Positions 54,077 to 64,000 of a stretch of 64,000 nt of DNA are shown here, in pieces; the first letter of the stretch is position 1, and each line of letters starts with the position of its first letter. The translations under genes and the position numbers were made by a program. Source of the stretch: Lunularia cruciata (Eukaryota; Streptophyta; Marchantiopsida; Lunulariales; Lunulariaceae). The stretch covers positions 17,489,001 through 17,553,000 of the forward strand of contig OX419756.1 of NCBI GenBank assembly GCA_948567375.1. The letters are read 5' to 3'. The notes under the pieces are model-generated. The model was given only the letters and a program-made list of their open reading frames with translations, had not been told where the DNA came from and made no database searches.

Positions 54077-54715
54077 TGTGATACTTTAGAGTCCATGTAT
54101 GACTTATGTGTGAGTAGTGTGTGATGTTTACAATGATGTATGTTGTGTAGCCATGGATATACACAACAACTATCACACCATTTGTAACATTGTACTTAGA
54201 TTGCTCGGACTCTAGAGTAATAATGTTGGTAGTCAAGAGTATTTTGGTAGTTACTCATAGATTACTTATTGAAAGTCAGATTTTGTGTTTGGGGTATAGA
54301 CTATTTGGGGAGACTCACCATCACTTAGCACCATTTGCACCGTCAGATGTGCCATCAGCAAGACCGTTAGGGTTGGAGACCAAGGAGTGTACTTTTGAAG
54401 TGCAGCTTTAGAGAGCTCATTTCTTTGATGTTGAGCCTCCAAGTTCCTAGCTATAGTGGATAGAGACCAACGGGCATCACTTGGATTCTCTTAGCTAGAG
54501 TGGGTGTGGTTTGATTGTAATCAATACCCAATTGTTAGGAGACTATGGAGTGATAGATCAAGTACTAATCTAATTGAGTGTGATTCAAGTCGTGTAAACA
54601 AATCAATTATTGTGGCACTTTAAAGTCCATGTATAACTTCTGTGTGAGTTGTGCTTTTATAGTGTGTGATGTTGATAGTGATGTTTGTTGTGTAGCAATG
54701 TATATATGCACAACA
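54077..54715 (+). repeat. C3 3' terminal repeat block (a-b-a)
   Basis: Inner 'a' 54077-54168 starting TGTGATACTTTAGAG right after AGGGGAGCAAT, body 'b' 54171-54610, outer 'a' 54611-54715 ending CACAACA. The two 'a' copies are about 92 and 105 bp. Confidence 0.65.
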
Positions 54716-56110
54716 CCCTTTACTACAAGCATGGGTGGTCAAAGGAGAGAATCACCATCTTGGAGCCAATTGGTGGTACATGACAAGGCAATCTTTTAGG
54801 GGTACCTTTGTTTGCTATGGCTTACTTCATGGCTCTCTTATCTATTACTTTGGCAATGTTAGATTGTGTATTTCCCTCTTTGGTAGATAATACATACATT
54901 ATGGGCCCCATAAATCAAAGTAGGTATTCCTTTGATCACTTGACTATCAAGCTACATATTATAGGCTTGAGAGTCAAGGTGTCAAAGTGTAGAGCATGGT
55001 CCTCTTCAAGTATCCCTCCCCATCTTGAGCTTCAATAGAGGTGTGTCATATCTATAGATAAATTTTGTATTCTTGGAGTGCTAATAGGATCTAGGGAGTT
55101 TGTCACATGCTTCTTATACATTGCTCTTATAGAGGATTTTTTCCATGTGGATGACCTTCATGTACTATAAGATCCACATGTGGCATTTGGTATACTCTCC
55201 TCTAGTATTTCTTGTCAACCAACTTGCCTTCTTCACACTATTCCCCCTTCCTTGACTTTCCTATCACCTTTATGAAAAGCCTTACCTTCTTCACACTATT
55301 CTCCCCTTCCTTGACTTTCCTATCACCTTCATGAGCTTTTCATAGGAGGACATTGTGAGCCTTTGGTGATATCATTGGACCAAGGATATTTGAGTGTGTG
55401 ATAGGGGATTTGGCATGTAGAAAAATATCCCTATTGATCTTGTGCGGAGGGATAGGCCTATTATCTATGGAGGAGAGGACACCTCTAGCATTTTTGGGTA
55501 GTTGGGCTCTTTTGGCACCCTTACTTTCCTTCCATTGTATGGTTGTTGATAGCCCAGTTTTGGAGACATATGTGACTGAGGTAGAGGAGTGATCCTTTTC
55601 TCTCAAGGTGTTATTATGGTAGAGAGATAGTCTATCCCTATGGGCACGAGAGGACTTTCCATCCTTTGCTTCACTTCTGTTAGATTGGACAAGAGGTTTG
55701 TAGTCTTCCTTGATGGAGCAACAATATCAAGATAAGTTACATTCTCTCTTAGTTGACTCGTCCATTCCTTAGGACAGTAGAGCATGTCTTCACTCTTGCT
55801 TTGGCAAGGGTGCAGGCTCTTGGATCTTAGCTTGATTGTGCATTAGGACATTTTGACTTGCACCAACCACCTTCTCTACAACAACAAGGTTTCAAGTAGG
55901 ACTGGTCCATCCATCTACATCTTCATTAATCACTTGTGAGTGTGGTTCTACACAAGATGCAATACTGGTCCATATGCATGGTGTCCTTTTTGAGGACAAC
56001 AGATAGCTACCCACGATGCCATAAGAAATATAGTGTTTGCTATGCCATGAGAGAGTGGATACCTTGCTTGGAAGGAGCAATAGTATGCTTTGTAGATGAC
56101 ACGTGTTAGA
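54716..56110 (+). pseudogene. F2: second copy of the F retroelement
   Basis: Decayed copy of F1's reverse transcriptase 3' half. It has LLGVPLFAMAYF where F1 has PLGGPLFSLAHF, then LVDNTYIMG and FCILGVLIGS, and, from 55398, ISLLILCGGIGLLSMEER with FLGSWALLAPLL. It continues through GATTGTGCATTAGGAC (about 55834-55850), the site that in F1 carries B1. It is cut on both sides by C elements. Confidence 0.65.
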
Positions 56111-56558
56111 TATCACGCCATTTGTAGTGTGGCATCTAGATTGCTCAGACACTGGAGTTCCAGTGATAGTAGTTAGAGGTATTTTGGCAATTACTCATAG
56201 ACTGCTTTCCAATGGTCAAATTTTGTGTTTAGGGTACTGACTTCATGGTGAGGCCCACCGTCACTTGCACCATCTGCACCATCGAGTGTGCTGTCAACAT
56301 GACCGTTGGGATGAGACCTCGGTCAAAATTAGGAGTATGCCTTGGAAGTGCAGCTCCAGAGAGCTCACTTCTTTGATGTTTAGCCTTTGAGTTCCTAGTT
56401 AGAGTGGACAGAAAGCCAGCAAGCGTCACCTAGAGTCTCTTAGCTAGAGTGGGTGTGGCTTGACTTTAATCAGTGCCCAGTTGTTGGTAAGTTGTTGAGC
56501 ATCAAATCAAGTATTGATCTGAGTTTGATTGATTTGAGTTGTAAACAATTTGATTACA
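56111..56558 (+). repeat. 5' LTR of C4
   Basis: About 448 bp, from TATCACGCC (TG decayed to TA) to GATTACA, the same extent as the C0 LTR. It lacks the 'a' segments seen at the 3' ends of C1-C3. TCAGAGAAGTGAG follows; a weak remnant of a tRNA-Met primer site is possible there. Confidence 0.7.
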
Positions 56559-57779
56559 TCAGAGAAGTGAGTCAAGGAGAAATTGGATGTAGGAACTGCG
56601 AGTGTTGGTGGTATCTCCAAGATCAGTAGATCATGGTATCTCGATCAAGTAGTTTAGATTTCCTTGAAAGAGTGTGTGTGCAGAAGCATTGGCAAAATTT
56701 GGAGCCAGGGAAGAAGCAATTTTTAAGTGGTAGTTGTGATTTTGAGCCTAGGACCAATTTGTTAGAAGTTGAGCTCAAAAACTGAAATTGAAGTCAAGTT
56801 GGGAGTAGATCCTCATGAATTGAAGATTAGATGAAACCCATTTTTCCAATTTTGGCTCAAGTGAAGAGTTAGTTGAGGATTTGGTGGTCAACCATTTTTA
56901 GGGCTTTATGTTAGATTTTATGTCAGATTTACATCAAATTTTACGTCAAATTTTGTGAAGGAGTTACATCAAATTTTGGTGAGAAGAATTTGAATCCGAT
57001 CCTTGGTGATCCTGAGTGATCCTTGTAGCTTAGGAAGTAGATAAGTACTCAGATTATGTCAAATGCCAAATGATGACAAAGTCAATCTTGTGTTGATTTA
57101 TGAGATGGTGGGTTGTTATTTAGCATTCTTGTGATTGGACCCCCTCCATTCTTTATTTCATGTTTGTGCATCATGTTTGTGTGAGGTGCCCTGAATTTTG
57201 AGCGTTTGTGCTCTGGTGTGCTCTAGATAGTGAGGTGGGAGTGATGACCAATCAAACAATGTTTGTTTCTCTCCGGTGAAGTAGAAAGTGATGACCTGTA
57301 GACCGTGAGAATATGTGTTGTGATGGCAGGTTAGAGGTCGCCCTTGCCCCTAGTGTAGTTGTCTCTGTTAGAGTTACATTAGTGGACAATGTTCCATTAT
57401 TTTTGGCACTTGGTGCTGCTCGGTTGGTATTGGCACTTGGTAGTGCTTGGTTGGTGTTGGCACTTGGTGGTGCTTGGTTGGTGTTAGCACTTGGTGGTGT
57501 TTGGTTAGTGTTGGCACTTGGTAGGGTACTTGTTGTTGCAGTTTGCAATTGCGATTACTTTGTCACGACGGAGTTCTTTGGGGATTCTAGAGGAGATAGC
57601 CCTGCAATACGTAGTGGATTTATTTGGAGTAACACTCAATATCAGCATGTATCTTAGGTCCAGTGAGAGAGAAGATTGACTCTGATTCAATCTACTCCCT
57701 CCAACTTGGAGTTTGACACATGAGTTAATCCAGTTGAGAGTCCACTTGTTGTGTCTGCACCGTTGCCGTGGGACATGGA
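56559..57779 (+). other. C4 leader
   Basis: About 1.2 kb without a convincing reading frame. It contains the minisatellite at 57398-57530. Parts match the leaders of C0 and C2. Confidence 0.6.
57398..57530 (+). repeat. 27-bp minisatellite in the C4 leader
   Basis: Four to five copies of a unit like GTTGGCACTTGGTGGTGCTT. The period is a multiple of three, so it stays open in several frames on both strands. Confidence 0.85.
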
Positions 57780-58253
57780 TGAGATTTATGGGGCCTCCAA
57801 AGGCCCTAGGTGTTACTCTAGTATATTGGATACCATTGAGTTGGATGACTTCATCCAAGAGTTTGATAATTGGTGTGATCTGTAGTAAATGAGGAACCCA
57901 ACTATATTCACACCTTTCATGGCATGGAAGGGGTTGTTTTAGCATTTGGAGGGTCCGCCAATGGATGACTACCATGAGTTCAGGAGAGCTAATTTGGAGG
58001 AAATTGAGTTATGGAGACAATATCGGTCTTTGAACTATATCTCTATCACTTCAGGCTTGGTTGCCAGGTGTAGATTAGTTGTTCTCATGAGTTCTAGCTC
58101 AAGAAGTGTTGGTGGAGCTAGTGGAGGTGCACTAGCTGGAGATAGTGTTACCACAAGTAGAGGTACCACTATAGGAGGTGGTGTGGTAACGGGGTTTAAC
58201 CCCATGGTGGAGTTCTTCCAATGTTTGAGGCAAAACTACCAGGGAGTGCAGAC
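57780..58253 (+). pseudogene. C4 gag, first part
   Basis: Gag-like reading with LDTIELDDFIQEFDNWCDL, MAWKGLFQHLEGPPM and EFRRANLEEIELWRQYRSL, then a Ser/Gly-rich stretch with a run toward RQNYQGVQT, where the B LTR intervenes. It has one stop and no obvious shift in the first part. Its resemblance to gypsy Gag is structural only; position before the zinc knuckles supports the call. Confidence 0.6.
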
Positions 58254-58942
58254 TATAACACCCATTTGTGCATGTGTGTGGTATTGTGATATTTAGCTTA
58301 GTATTACAAGTACTTGAGAGATATTATTTATATAAAGATAAAGGATGGTTCTACATTAGTCATGATTAGCTAAAGTTAGTAATAGCTAAGATAGAAGGGA
58401 CCTTACTTTAGAGGAGGTGGAAAAGATGAGCACCACTATTTTGGATTCTAGTGTGTTGACTTGGTGACTTATTCCTAGGTGTTTGGCTTTGAGGAAAAAG
58501 TTGAGAACTCTTGGGCTCGCAAGCCTTTTTGTTTTGGATTCTTCTAAAGTCCAAGGATAGCCCATGTGAATCCTTGACTTAGTGGTTGGGTCAAGATAAG
58601 ATCACATGCTAGTGGAATATGCCCATGTGAATAGATATTCCTTTCTACTTTTTGACTTTACTTGACTTCTAGTCTAGTAACTTGAGTAACTACGGTAATT
58701 AGTAACTTTGATACATAACTATTTCATAAGTATATAAACAAGGGGTGAGGAGGTACTCATCATCCTTTCATCTACAACTATCTCTCTCTCATTGAGTTCT
58801 CTAGTGAGCAATGTCTTGAGTCTTGGAGTGTTAGCCTTGGAGGAGTATGATGGAGTTGGGGTTCCTTGCCTTCTTAGTCCATGGTGCGCTACCATAATAG
58901 CCATCAGAGGTTCATCTTGAGTGAGAGAGAGGCCGGCTCACA
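58254..58942 (+). repeat. Solo family B LTR inside C4 gag
   Basis: 689 bp, starting TATAACACCC and ending GGCTCACA. Gag reading continues directly on the far side (RIDKLRSLQKF). No internal B sequence remains and no clear target duplication is visible. Confidence 0.85.
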
Positions 58943-59940
58943 GGATTGACAAGTTGAGAAGCTTGCAAAAGTTCTAGCAAAAGGCTAGAGAGAGCCTACG
59001 CAAGGCATACATTCATATGAGGTGGCTGATCAATTTCACTCAAGGAGTTATTGTGGCCCAGGCAGTTCAATTTTGGTATGGGATACTGGATAGGGAGTTG
59101 CGACATAGAGTTCGTGATGCTACGTTGTTACAAGCTACTTTGCCTACTTTGGCAATGGTCTTTGGTTTGGTTGAGCGTTTTGAGTTCAACATGGTGGAGG
59201 AGAGAGTGGTGACATCTGGATTTGATAGGGAGACTTCATCCACGGTTGTGACTTCTTCTAGAGTGCAGTAGTGTGCACCACGCCCAATTGGTTTTTGAGG
59301 ACAGAGTGGACAGCCCAAGTCCTATGGAGGGAGTGGAGGGCCTATTGTAGTTAGACCATTACCTTCATTTTTAGGTCAATAGTAGCAAGTGAGTAGTGGT
59401 GTTGCTTGTTGGACTTGTGGTGGACCTCACCATAGGGAGAGTGTACTCAAGGTAGCAGACCTGATACCTCTGGTGCATCATAGCCAACACAAAGGCAATG
59501 TAAGCATTGCCACAGATTTGGTCACACTAGTGACAAGTGTTTTGACCTACACCCAAAGTTATGGAATGGTAGGGCTGCTATGGCAAGTAGTAGAGGAGCT
59601 CCAATTCATGGAGCACGAGGTGGTAGAGGTGGTGGTAGAAGATCAACACCTAGTAGGGGTGCAATACCTACTCTTACTTTTGATAGAGCTATGGCTACTC
59701 AGATTGAGCAGTTGGAGTAGAGATTGGCTAGTATGGCTATTGCTCAAAGGAGATCAGATTTCCACCTCATATGTTGATGAGAGAGATGTTTTGGACTTCA
59801 TGTGTGGAGCAACACAGGTGGATGCATTTGCAACAATGACTACGAGTGCATTACGTGCTCTAGAGCCTAGAGGAGCATCAGTGGAGTTGGACCCACATAG
59901 AGGAGAGGTTGGGAGACAGGTCAGACTTCCCTAGTCTTTC
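58943..59940 (+). pseudogene. C4 gag, second part, with zinc knuckles
   Basis: Continues with LRKAYIHMRWLINFTQGV, AVQFWYGILDRELRHRVRD and LVERFEFNMVEERV. A degenerate knuckle CWTCGGPHHRES starts at 59407; then, in another frame, a perfect CCHC knuckle CKHCHRFGHTSDKC lies at 59499-59540. A coil-like segment follows (IEQLE*RLASMAIAQRR). Two knuckles close together are common in nucleocapsids. Stops and one frameshift break the frame. Confidence 0.75.
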
Positions 59941-60072
59941 ACTCTATCTCAAGCATTGCAGATGACATCCATGGTTCCTAGACGTCCTAGTGTAGGTGTG
60001 GTAGGTGGTGATGGAATACATGATAGACTACCTGCTAGTCCACCACCTACTACTACACAAATTTAGTCTAGT

Positions 60073-60750
60073 ATGGTGTTGGGGGCGGCTAAGTTGATTA
60101 TGCGGTGCCCTTTGTTTTCAGCCAGTGACATGCTTACATTAGGAGTTGACCCAACCTCACTGTTTTGGTTGGCTACCATGCTTTGTGAGAGTAGGGATGA
60201 TGCGGTTCCTACTACTAGAGCAGAGGTGGTTGATAGTGGAGTTGACTTGGTTGAGGAGCATGGGATCCGTTTAGGGACCAGTGGTTTATGGCAGGTAGCA
60301 TCTGCTAGACTGGAGGAGTTGCCAGCTAGATTGGCCTTTGAGATAGCGTGGTTCACACCTGGTGTTGTCCTATTGGATAACCAAAGGGGAATTTTCTGTT
60401 TGGTGGGACCTTTAGGGAAGGTCTATACACCACAAAGAGTCTTGTTAGACTCTGGTGCATAGCTCCTTATGTTGGGGAAGGCTGCAGTAGTTGGTCAAGA
60501 GTTACGGAAGACCAATGTGGAGAGGTGTCCATTTCAGATCCAAACATCTCTAGGTGGTGGTTTGACACATTACATCACACGTGGAGAGCTTGTTGTCCAG
60601 GTTCAACCTGGTCATCCGATTGATAGCTTGGTAGTGAGAGCTCAGTCTATTGCGACACTAGTTGAGTCATATGATGTGCTAGTTGGGGGAGCAGTGTTAT
60701 ACCCCATGGGTTTCAGTATTGACTATTGGGGAGGAGATAGCCTCCTATAG
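60073..60750 (+). pseudogene. C4 aspartic protease region
   Basis: Two open stretches in one frame, separated by a single TAG at 60460-60462 right after the active-site motif RVLLDSGA. Before it there is about 125 residues of unassigned protein ending in GPLGKVYTPQ. After it follow LLMLGKAAVVGQELRK, FQIQTSLGGGLTHYITRG and VLVGGAVLYPMGFSIDYW, which would hold the second hallmark of a retropepsin. It lies between the zinc knuckles and the methyltransferase. Confidence 0.72.
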
Positions 60751-60967
60751 ATCTAGTTGGCAGTCTGGTGAAGGACGGGTATGTTGCCTACCAGTACGCT
60801 TCAGTAGTAGCAATCTTGGCTCACTATAGTCCGGGACCATGATAGCTTTCAATGGTGCAATTACTTGGCTTGGTGACTTGTTGGAGGGGAACGCCCATGT
60901 AGAGGATACTTTAGTACCAAAGGAGATCACTTGGATTTGAAGTACAAGTGGGATTGTTCCATCCACC

Positions 60968-62110
60968 TTGGATGTTCCATTGTGGAGTTCAAAGGAGGCA
61001 TTACAACAACATGCAAATCAGTTGGTGCAACAGGCGGTTTGGGGTGGAGCCTTTGTACTATTGGCAGATGAGTGTGAGGATGAGCCTCCAGAGTTGATTA
61101 CTTTGACACCTCTGGATACCACACTCATTGCTTGGCAGTATTTAGTAGAGAGGATATGTCTATTGGAGTTGTTTGGTGGGATTAGCTTTGGACTAGCTGC
61201 GGTATTACAGGCGGGTATATGAGTACATAGGTACTTGTATGTAGAGAGAGATAAGACTGTTAGGCAAGTCTCCCTACATCATATGGCACACTTGGACCAT
61301 TGGTATCCGGAGTTATTACCAATGTCAACAATTAGAGATTACCAAAAGGCCCTACCAACATACATTTCTTTAATGGGGGCGCATGATCTGGAGAGACATA
61401 AGCCTATTCACTTGGTGATTTCTGGATGGCCATGTCAGGGACATACATGTGCGAGCCAAGGTTTGGGTCTTCAATATCCTTGTTCTGGTGGGTTTTGGGA
61501 GATGTTACGGATACTACAACATCTCCAGGTTCATTAGTCCATTTCTCTAGCTTACCTTTTGGAGAACATTCCTTTGATGGGTGATTCTTGCACTAGAGTG
61601 GTGGTGAGTACACATCAGATCCATTCTTGGACATGCTATATTGTTAGATGCAGCCAGAGTGGAGTCATAAGCTCATTGTCTTCATCTTTGGTGGACAAAC
61701 CTCTTACTTAGAGAGGTTTTACAGCGTGCTTATGATGGGATTCAACAACTTGACCACATCCTTGTTGATGATATCTTGGATGTTGGGCGTTAGTCTCAGA
61801 CAGTGGTAGTGGCTAATAGGTCACCTATGGTAGTGGGGAACCTAGTTGGATAGCCTAGAGCCACATTTCCCACACTCATGAGTTTCCCAAGCTCTCATGC
61901 TTTTTGAGAGTGAGGATCTGGACTTGTTTGGGACTCACAATTACAGCAATTGGTGGAGCCCAATGCTGATGAGAGAGAGCGGGTGATGGGTTTTTGCATT
62001 GGTAAACCACTATTCCAGTAGTGTTAGAGGCATCCAAGCATTAGGTGTTAGGTAAGGGTATGGACCTAAACTATTTGACTTGGATTATGAGCCTTGGCTT
62101 GGCAGAGTAG
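60968..62110 (+). pseudogene. C4 C5 cytosine DNA methyltransferase domain in pol
   Basis: Motifs of a C5 methyltransferase in order: motif I, LLELFGGISFGLAAVLQAG (61160-61216, cofactor binding); motif II, YLYVERD (61232-61252); motif IV, ISGWPCQGH with the catalytic Cys codon at 61433-61435, then GFWEMLRIL; motif VI, LLENIPLMG with the Glu at 61562-61564; a shifted motif VIII region (AHCLHLWWTNLL, near 61680); EPNADERERVMGF at 61956-61994; and a motif X-like LGKGMDLNYLTWIM near 62050-62085. Stops at 61220 (likely from CGA) and 61534, plus a 4-base deletion near 61630, inactivate it. The enzyme would transfer methyl from S-adenosylmethionine to cytosine in DNA. Protease lies upstream and RT downstream, same strand. 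Confidence 0.85.
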
Positions 62111-62248
62111 CATAGGATGCACTTGATAGGCATCACTATTTGGACACTTGTGAGCCTTGTGCCTATCGAGACAATTCAGGCACATGTTGGGAGCGATGGA
62201 CCAAGTAGATATGGTATTCTTAGGACACACCAGTAGCTACTAGGGAGA

Positions 62249-62457
62249 ATGGTCTACTTGGAGTCCATCCAGGCAAGCGTGGGCTACTTGGATTACACCC
62301 TTGGTCCACTTGGGATGCAGCTAGAGGACGTGTGGAGCTTGCAGCCAGAGTGGAAGGAGTTTTTCACACATTGGTTGGGACCTCTAGTGGTCGAGAGCAT
62401 GACACTATTGCTCCCAAGGGCCCAGTGTAGTAGCCAGTCAGTACGTCTTCCACTCCT
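62249..62457 (+). pseudogene. C4 linker between methyltransferase and RT
   Basis: Begins MVYLESIQASVGYLDYTLGP, the same as the C2 linker at 37479. No domain recognised. Confidence 0.62.
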
Positions 62458-63938
62458 ATGACAATTATAGAGGATACTTTGGAGCCAGATCTTGGACCCA
62501 AGCTTACTAGAGAGGAAAGACGGAGGGTTTGGAGGTTCTCAAGGAGCCACATGAGTTGTTTTGATTTCAATACAAAGGATTTGGGTGCTTTGAAGGGACC
62601 TAATATACGGATTGAGTTGACTAGTGTTACACCAGTTTTCCAACGTCCTTATCGATATAGTGATATGGAGAGAACATTGATTCAAAGCCGGAGTAATGAC
62701 CTTTTTGAGGCTGGTTTGGTGGAGATTTTACATGGAGAGTATGCATCAATGATAGTGATGCCAACCAAGAAGGATATACATAAAAACTACATAGATAGGC
62801 AGATGTGTGGAGATTACCGTCCTATCAACTGACCGACCAGGGCCGATCTGTATGCCATGCCTACATCGAAGGAGATTTTTTATGCGATTGGGCATGCAAA
62901 GGTCTTCAGTACTTTGGATCTTTGAGCAAGATATCATAAGTTGCCAATCAAAGAGGAAGATAAGTCCAAGATAACATTCTAGGCTATTGATCCTCACGGA
63001 AAGGATGTGTTATATCAGTGGAGGTTCTTACCATTTGGGTTAAAAAATGCTCCTATTGAGTTCCCGAGGGTCATGGATAGGATCCTAGCTGGATTGGATT
63101 TTGCTCAGTGCTATAGTGATGACATTTTGGTCTATAGCACTACTGTGGAGGAGCATGCAAGACAATTATTGGAGGTGTTTGAGAGGTTGAGATCTCATGG
63201 ACTCAAATTACATCCTAGGAAGTGTAGGTTCTTTCACAAGCACATTGAGTATTTGGGTCACACTATCTACCCCGAAGGACTTGGTGTTTAGCAGACCAAC
63301 GTAGAGGCTATTGCACGTATTCCTTGGCCTACGGATGTGAGCAGAGTGCGAGCATTTCTTGGGGTAGTAAACTTCTATTGCCGCTATGTTAGAGGATTTA
63401 GTGTCATTGCCAAGGCCTTGATGAAGCTGACCAAGCTTACACAGAAGTGATGTTGGAGAGATGAGTAGGAGAGAGCTTTTGTAGAGCTCAAATAGAGGTT
63501 GACATCTACTCCTACTTTGAGGAGACCAATCAAAGGATGACCATTTCAGGTTCATATTGATTGGAGTATGTTGGGGCTTGGAGTGATGCTCACCTAGCAT
63601 GATGATGAGGAGAAGGAGTTTGTTGTGGCCTATGCTAGTTGCTCCAACAATTCAGCGGAGACAAAGTATAGTTCATATGAGGGAGAGTGCTTGGCAATAG
63701 TTTGGGCAGTAGCACATTTCCGATGTTACCTCTTTGGTAACCCCTTCACTCTCATCATTGATCATCAGCGGCTAAAGTGGTTGATGGAGTCTGACAAACT
63801 TTCAAGGAAGCTTGCACAATGGGCTCTAATTTTACAAGACTATGATTTCATGATTGTTCACACACTTGGAGTGGTGAACCATGATGCAGATAGGTTGAGT
63901 AGAAATCCATGTCCCAGCCAGCAGGATCAGACCGGAGT
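62458..63938 (+). pseudogene. C4 reverse transcriptase and RNase H
   Basis: One frame broken by about eight to ten stops and no obvious shift. RT: RQMCGDYRPIN, HAKVFSTLDL, WRFLPFGLKNAPIEFPRVM and the active site CYSDDILVYSTTVEEH (about 63110-63155), where C2 has CYIDDILVYS. Thumb: VRAFLGVVNFYCRYVRGFS. RNase H: HIDWSMLGLGVML, VAYASCSNNSAETKYSSYEG, LAIVWAVAHFRCYLFGNPF and a DADRLSRNP end. It lies directly downstream of the methyltransferase. Gypsy type. Confidence 0.88.
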
Positions 63939-64000
63939 TGTAAGCCGGCCTATCTCTCACTCAAGATGAACCTCTGATGGCTATTATGGTAGCGCACCAT
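63939..64000 (-). repeat. Family B LTR entering at the right edge
   Basis: Begins TGTAAGCCGGCCTATCTCTC, the same start as the B1 and B2 LTRs in minus orientation (13500 and 44900), and continues out of the window. It interrupts C4 just after RNase H, so C4 carries at least two B insertions. Confidence 0.88.

Larger units (their letters stand above)
52561..54715 (+). mobile_element. C3: 3' half of a family C element
   Basis: Plus-strand copy starting abruptly at the B3 border. It includes integrase, a degraded PHD region, a polypurine tract and the terminal repeat block. It ends at 54715, where F2 sequence begins. Confidence 0.78.
56111..63938 (+). mobile_element. C4: family C gypsy element with DNA methyltransferase
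   Basis: The most complete 5' portion of family C. Order on the plus strand: 5' LTR (56111-56558), leader with a 27-bp minisatellite, gag (split by a B solo LTR), zinc knuckles, protease, C5 cytosine methyltransferase, linker, RT and RNase H. A second B LTR begins at 63939 and the window ends, so integrase and the PHD finger are not seen for this copy; C1-C3 supply them. Multiple stops and frameshifts show it is inactive. Confidence 0.85.

Noticed and set aside
57252-57548. Minus-strand ORF with repeated SANTNQ-type motif
   Set aside because: It is the antisense of the 27-bp minisatellite, whose unit length keeps all frames open. It has no other protein features and opposes the element's orientation.
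60968-61537. Methyltransferase domain as a stray host gene captured between elements
   Set aside because: It lies on the same strand directly between protease and RT, with no element borders, and a second element (C2) has the same order on the opposite strand.

Overview
The window looks like plant nuclear DNA, almost entirely nested and decayed Ty3/gypsy LTR retrotransposons around one small gene island. The only convincing host gene is an intact dirigent-like protein gene with a broken tandem copy. Dirigent proteins are a land-plant family. The element types (three unrelated gypsy lineages, one with a DNA methyltransferase) and the form of the dirigent gene suggest a non-seed plant such as a bryophyte or lycophyte. 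I cannot name a species, and that placement is inference.

Layout. 1-1033: 5' LTR and leader of a C-family gypsy element (minus strand) running off the left edge. 2227-11132: chromovirus A1 (plus), a deletion derivative, with chromovirus A2 (minus, 3328-8959) of the same family nested inside it; both keep perfect 5-bp target duplications. 11138-13499 and 21303-22260: a decayed non-LTR-type retroelement (F1), split by B1 (13500-21302, minus), a near-pristine gypsy element with an open 1608-codon gag-pol frame, an extra small ORF and LTRs that differ at one position. 22261-28540: gene island with the dirigent gene (23152-23661) and its pseudogene (26592-27109). 28842-49641: a stack in which a chromovirus (D1, plus) is split by C1 and C2 (minus), B2 (minus) and an inverted D LTR. 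50362-52560: B3 fragment. 52561-54715: 3' half of C3 (plus). 54716-56110: F2. 56111-63938: C4 (plus), carrying a B solo LTR in gag and cut at the right edge by another B LTR.

The most interesting system is family C. Read across its copies, the order is LTR, gag with zinc knuckles, aspartic protease, a C5 cytosine DNA methyltransferase domain, reverse transcriptase, RNase H, integrase, PHD finger, LTR. The methyltransferase is seen in two independent copies on opposite strands (C4 and C2) and the PHD finger in three (C1, C2, C3). So this retrotransposon family encodes a likely DNA-methylation writer and a likely histone-tail reader. Every copy here is broken, so the architecture is a composite. 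Second in interest are the family A LTRs, which carry perfectly spaced heat-shock-element arrays just upstream of their TATA box. Third is B1, which looks recently active, has an accessory double-zinc-knuckle ORF upstream of gag, and sits in a target whose unoccupied paralogue is also in the window.
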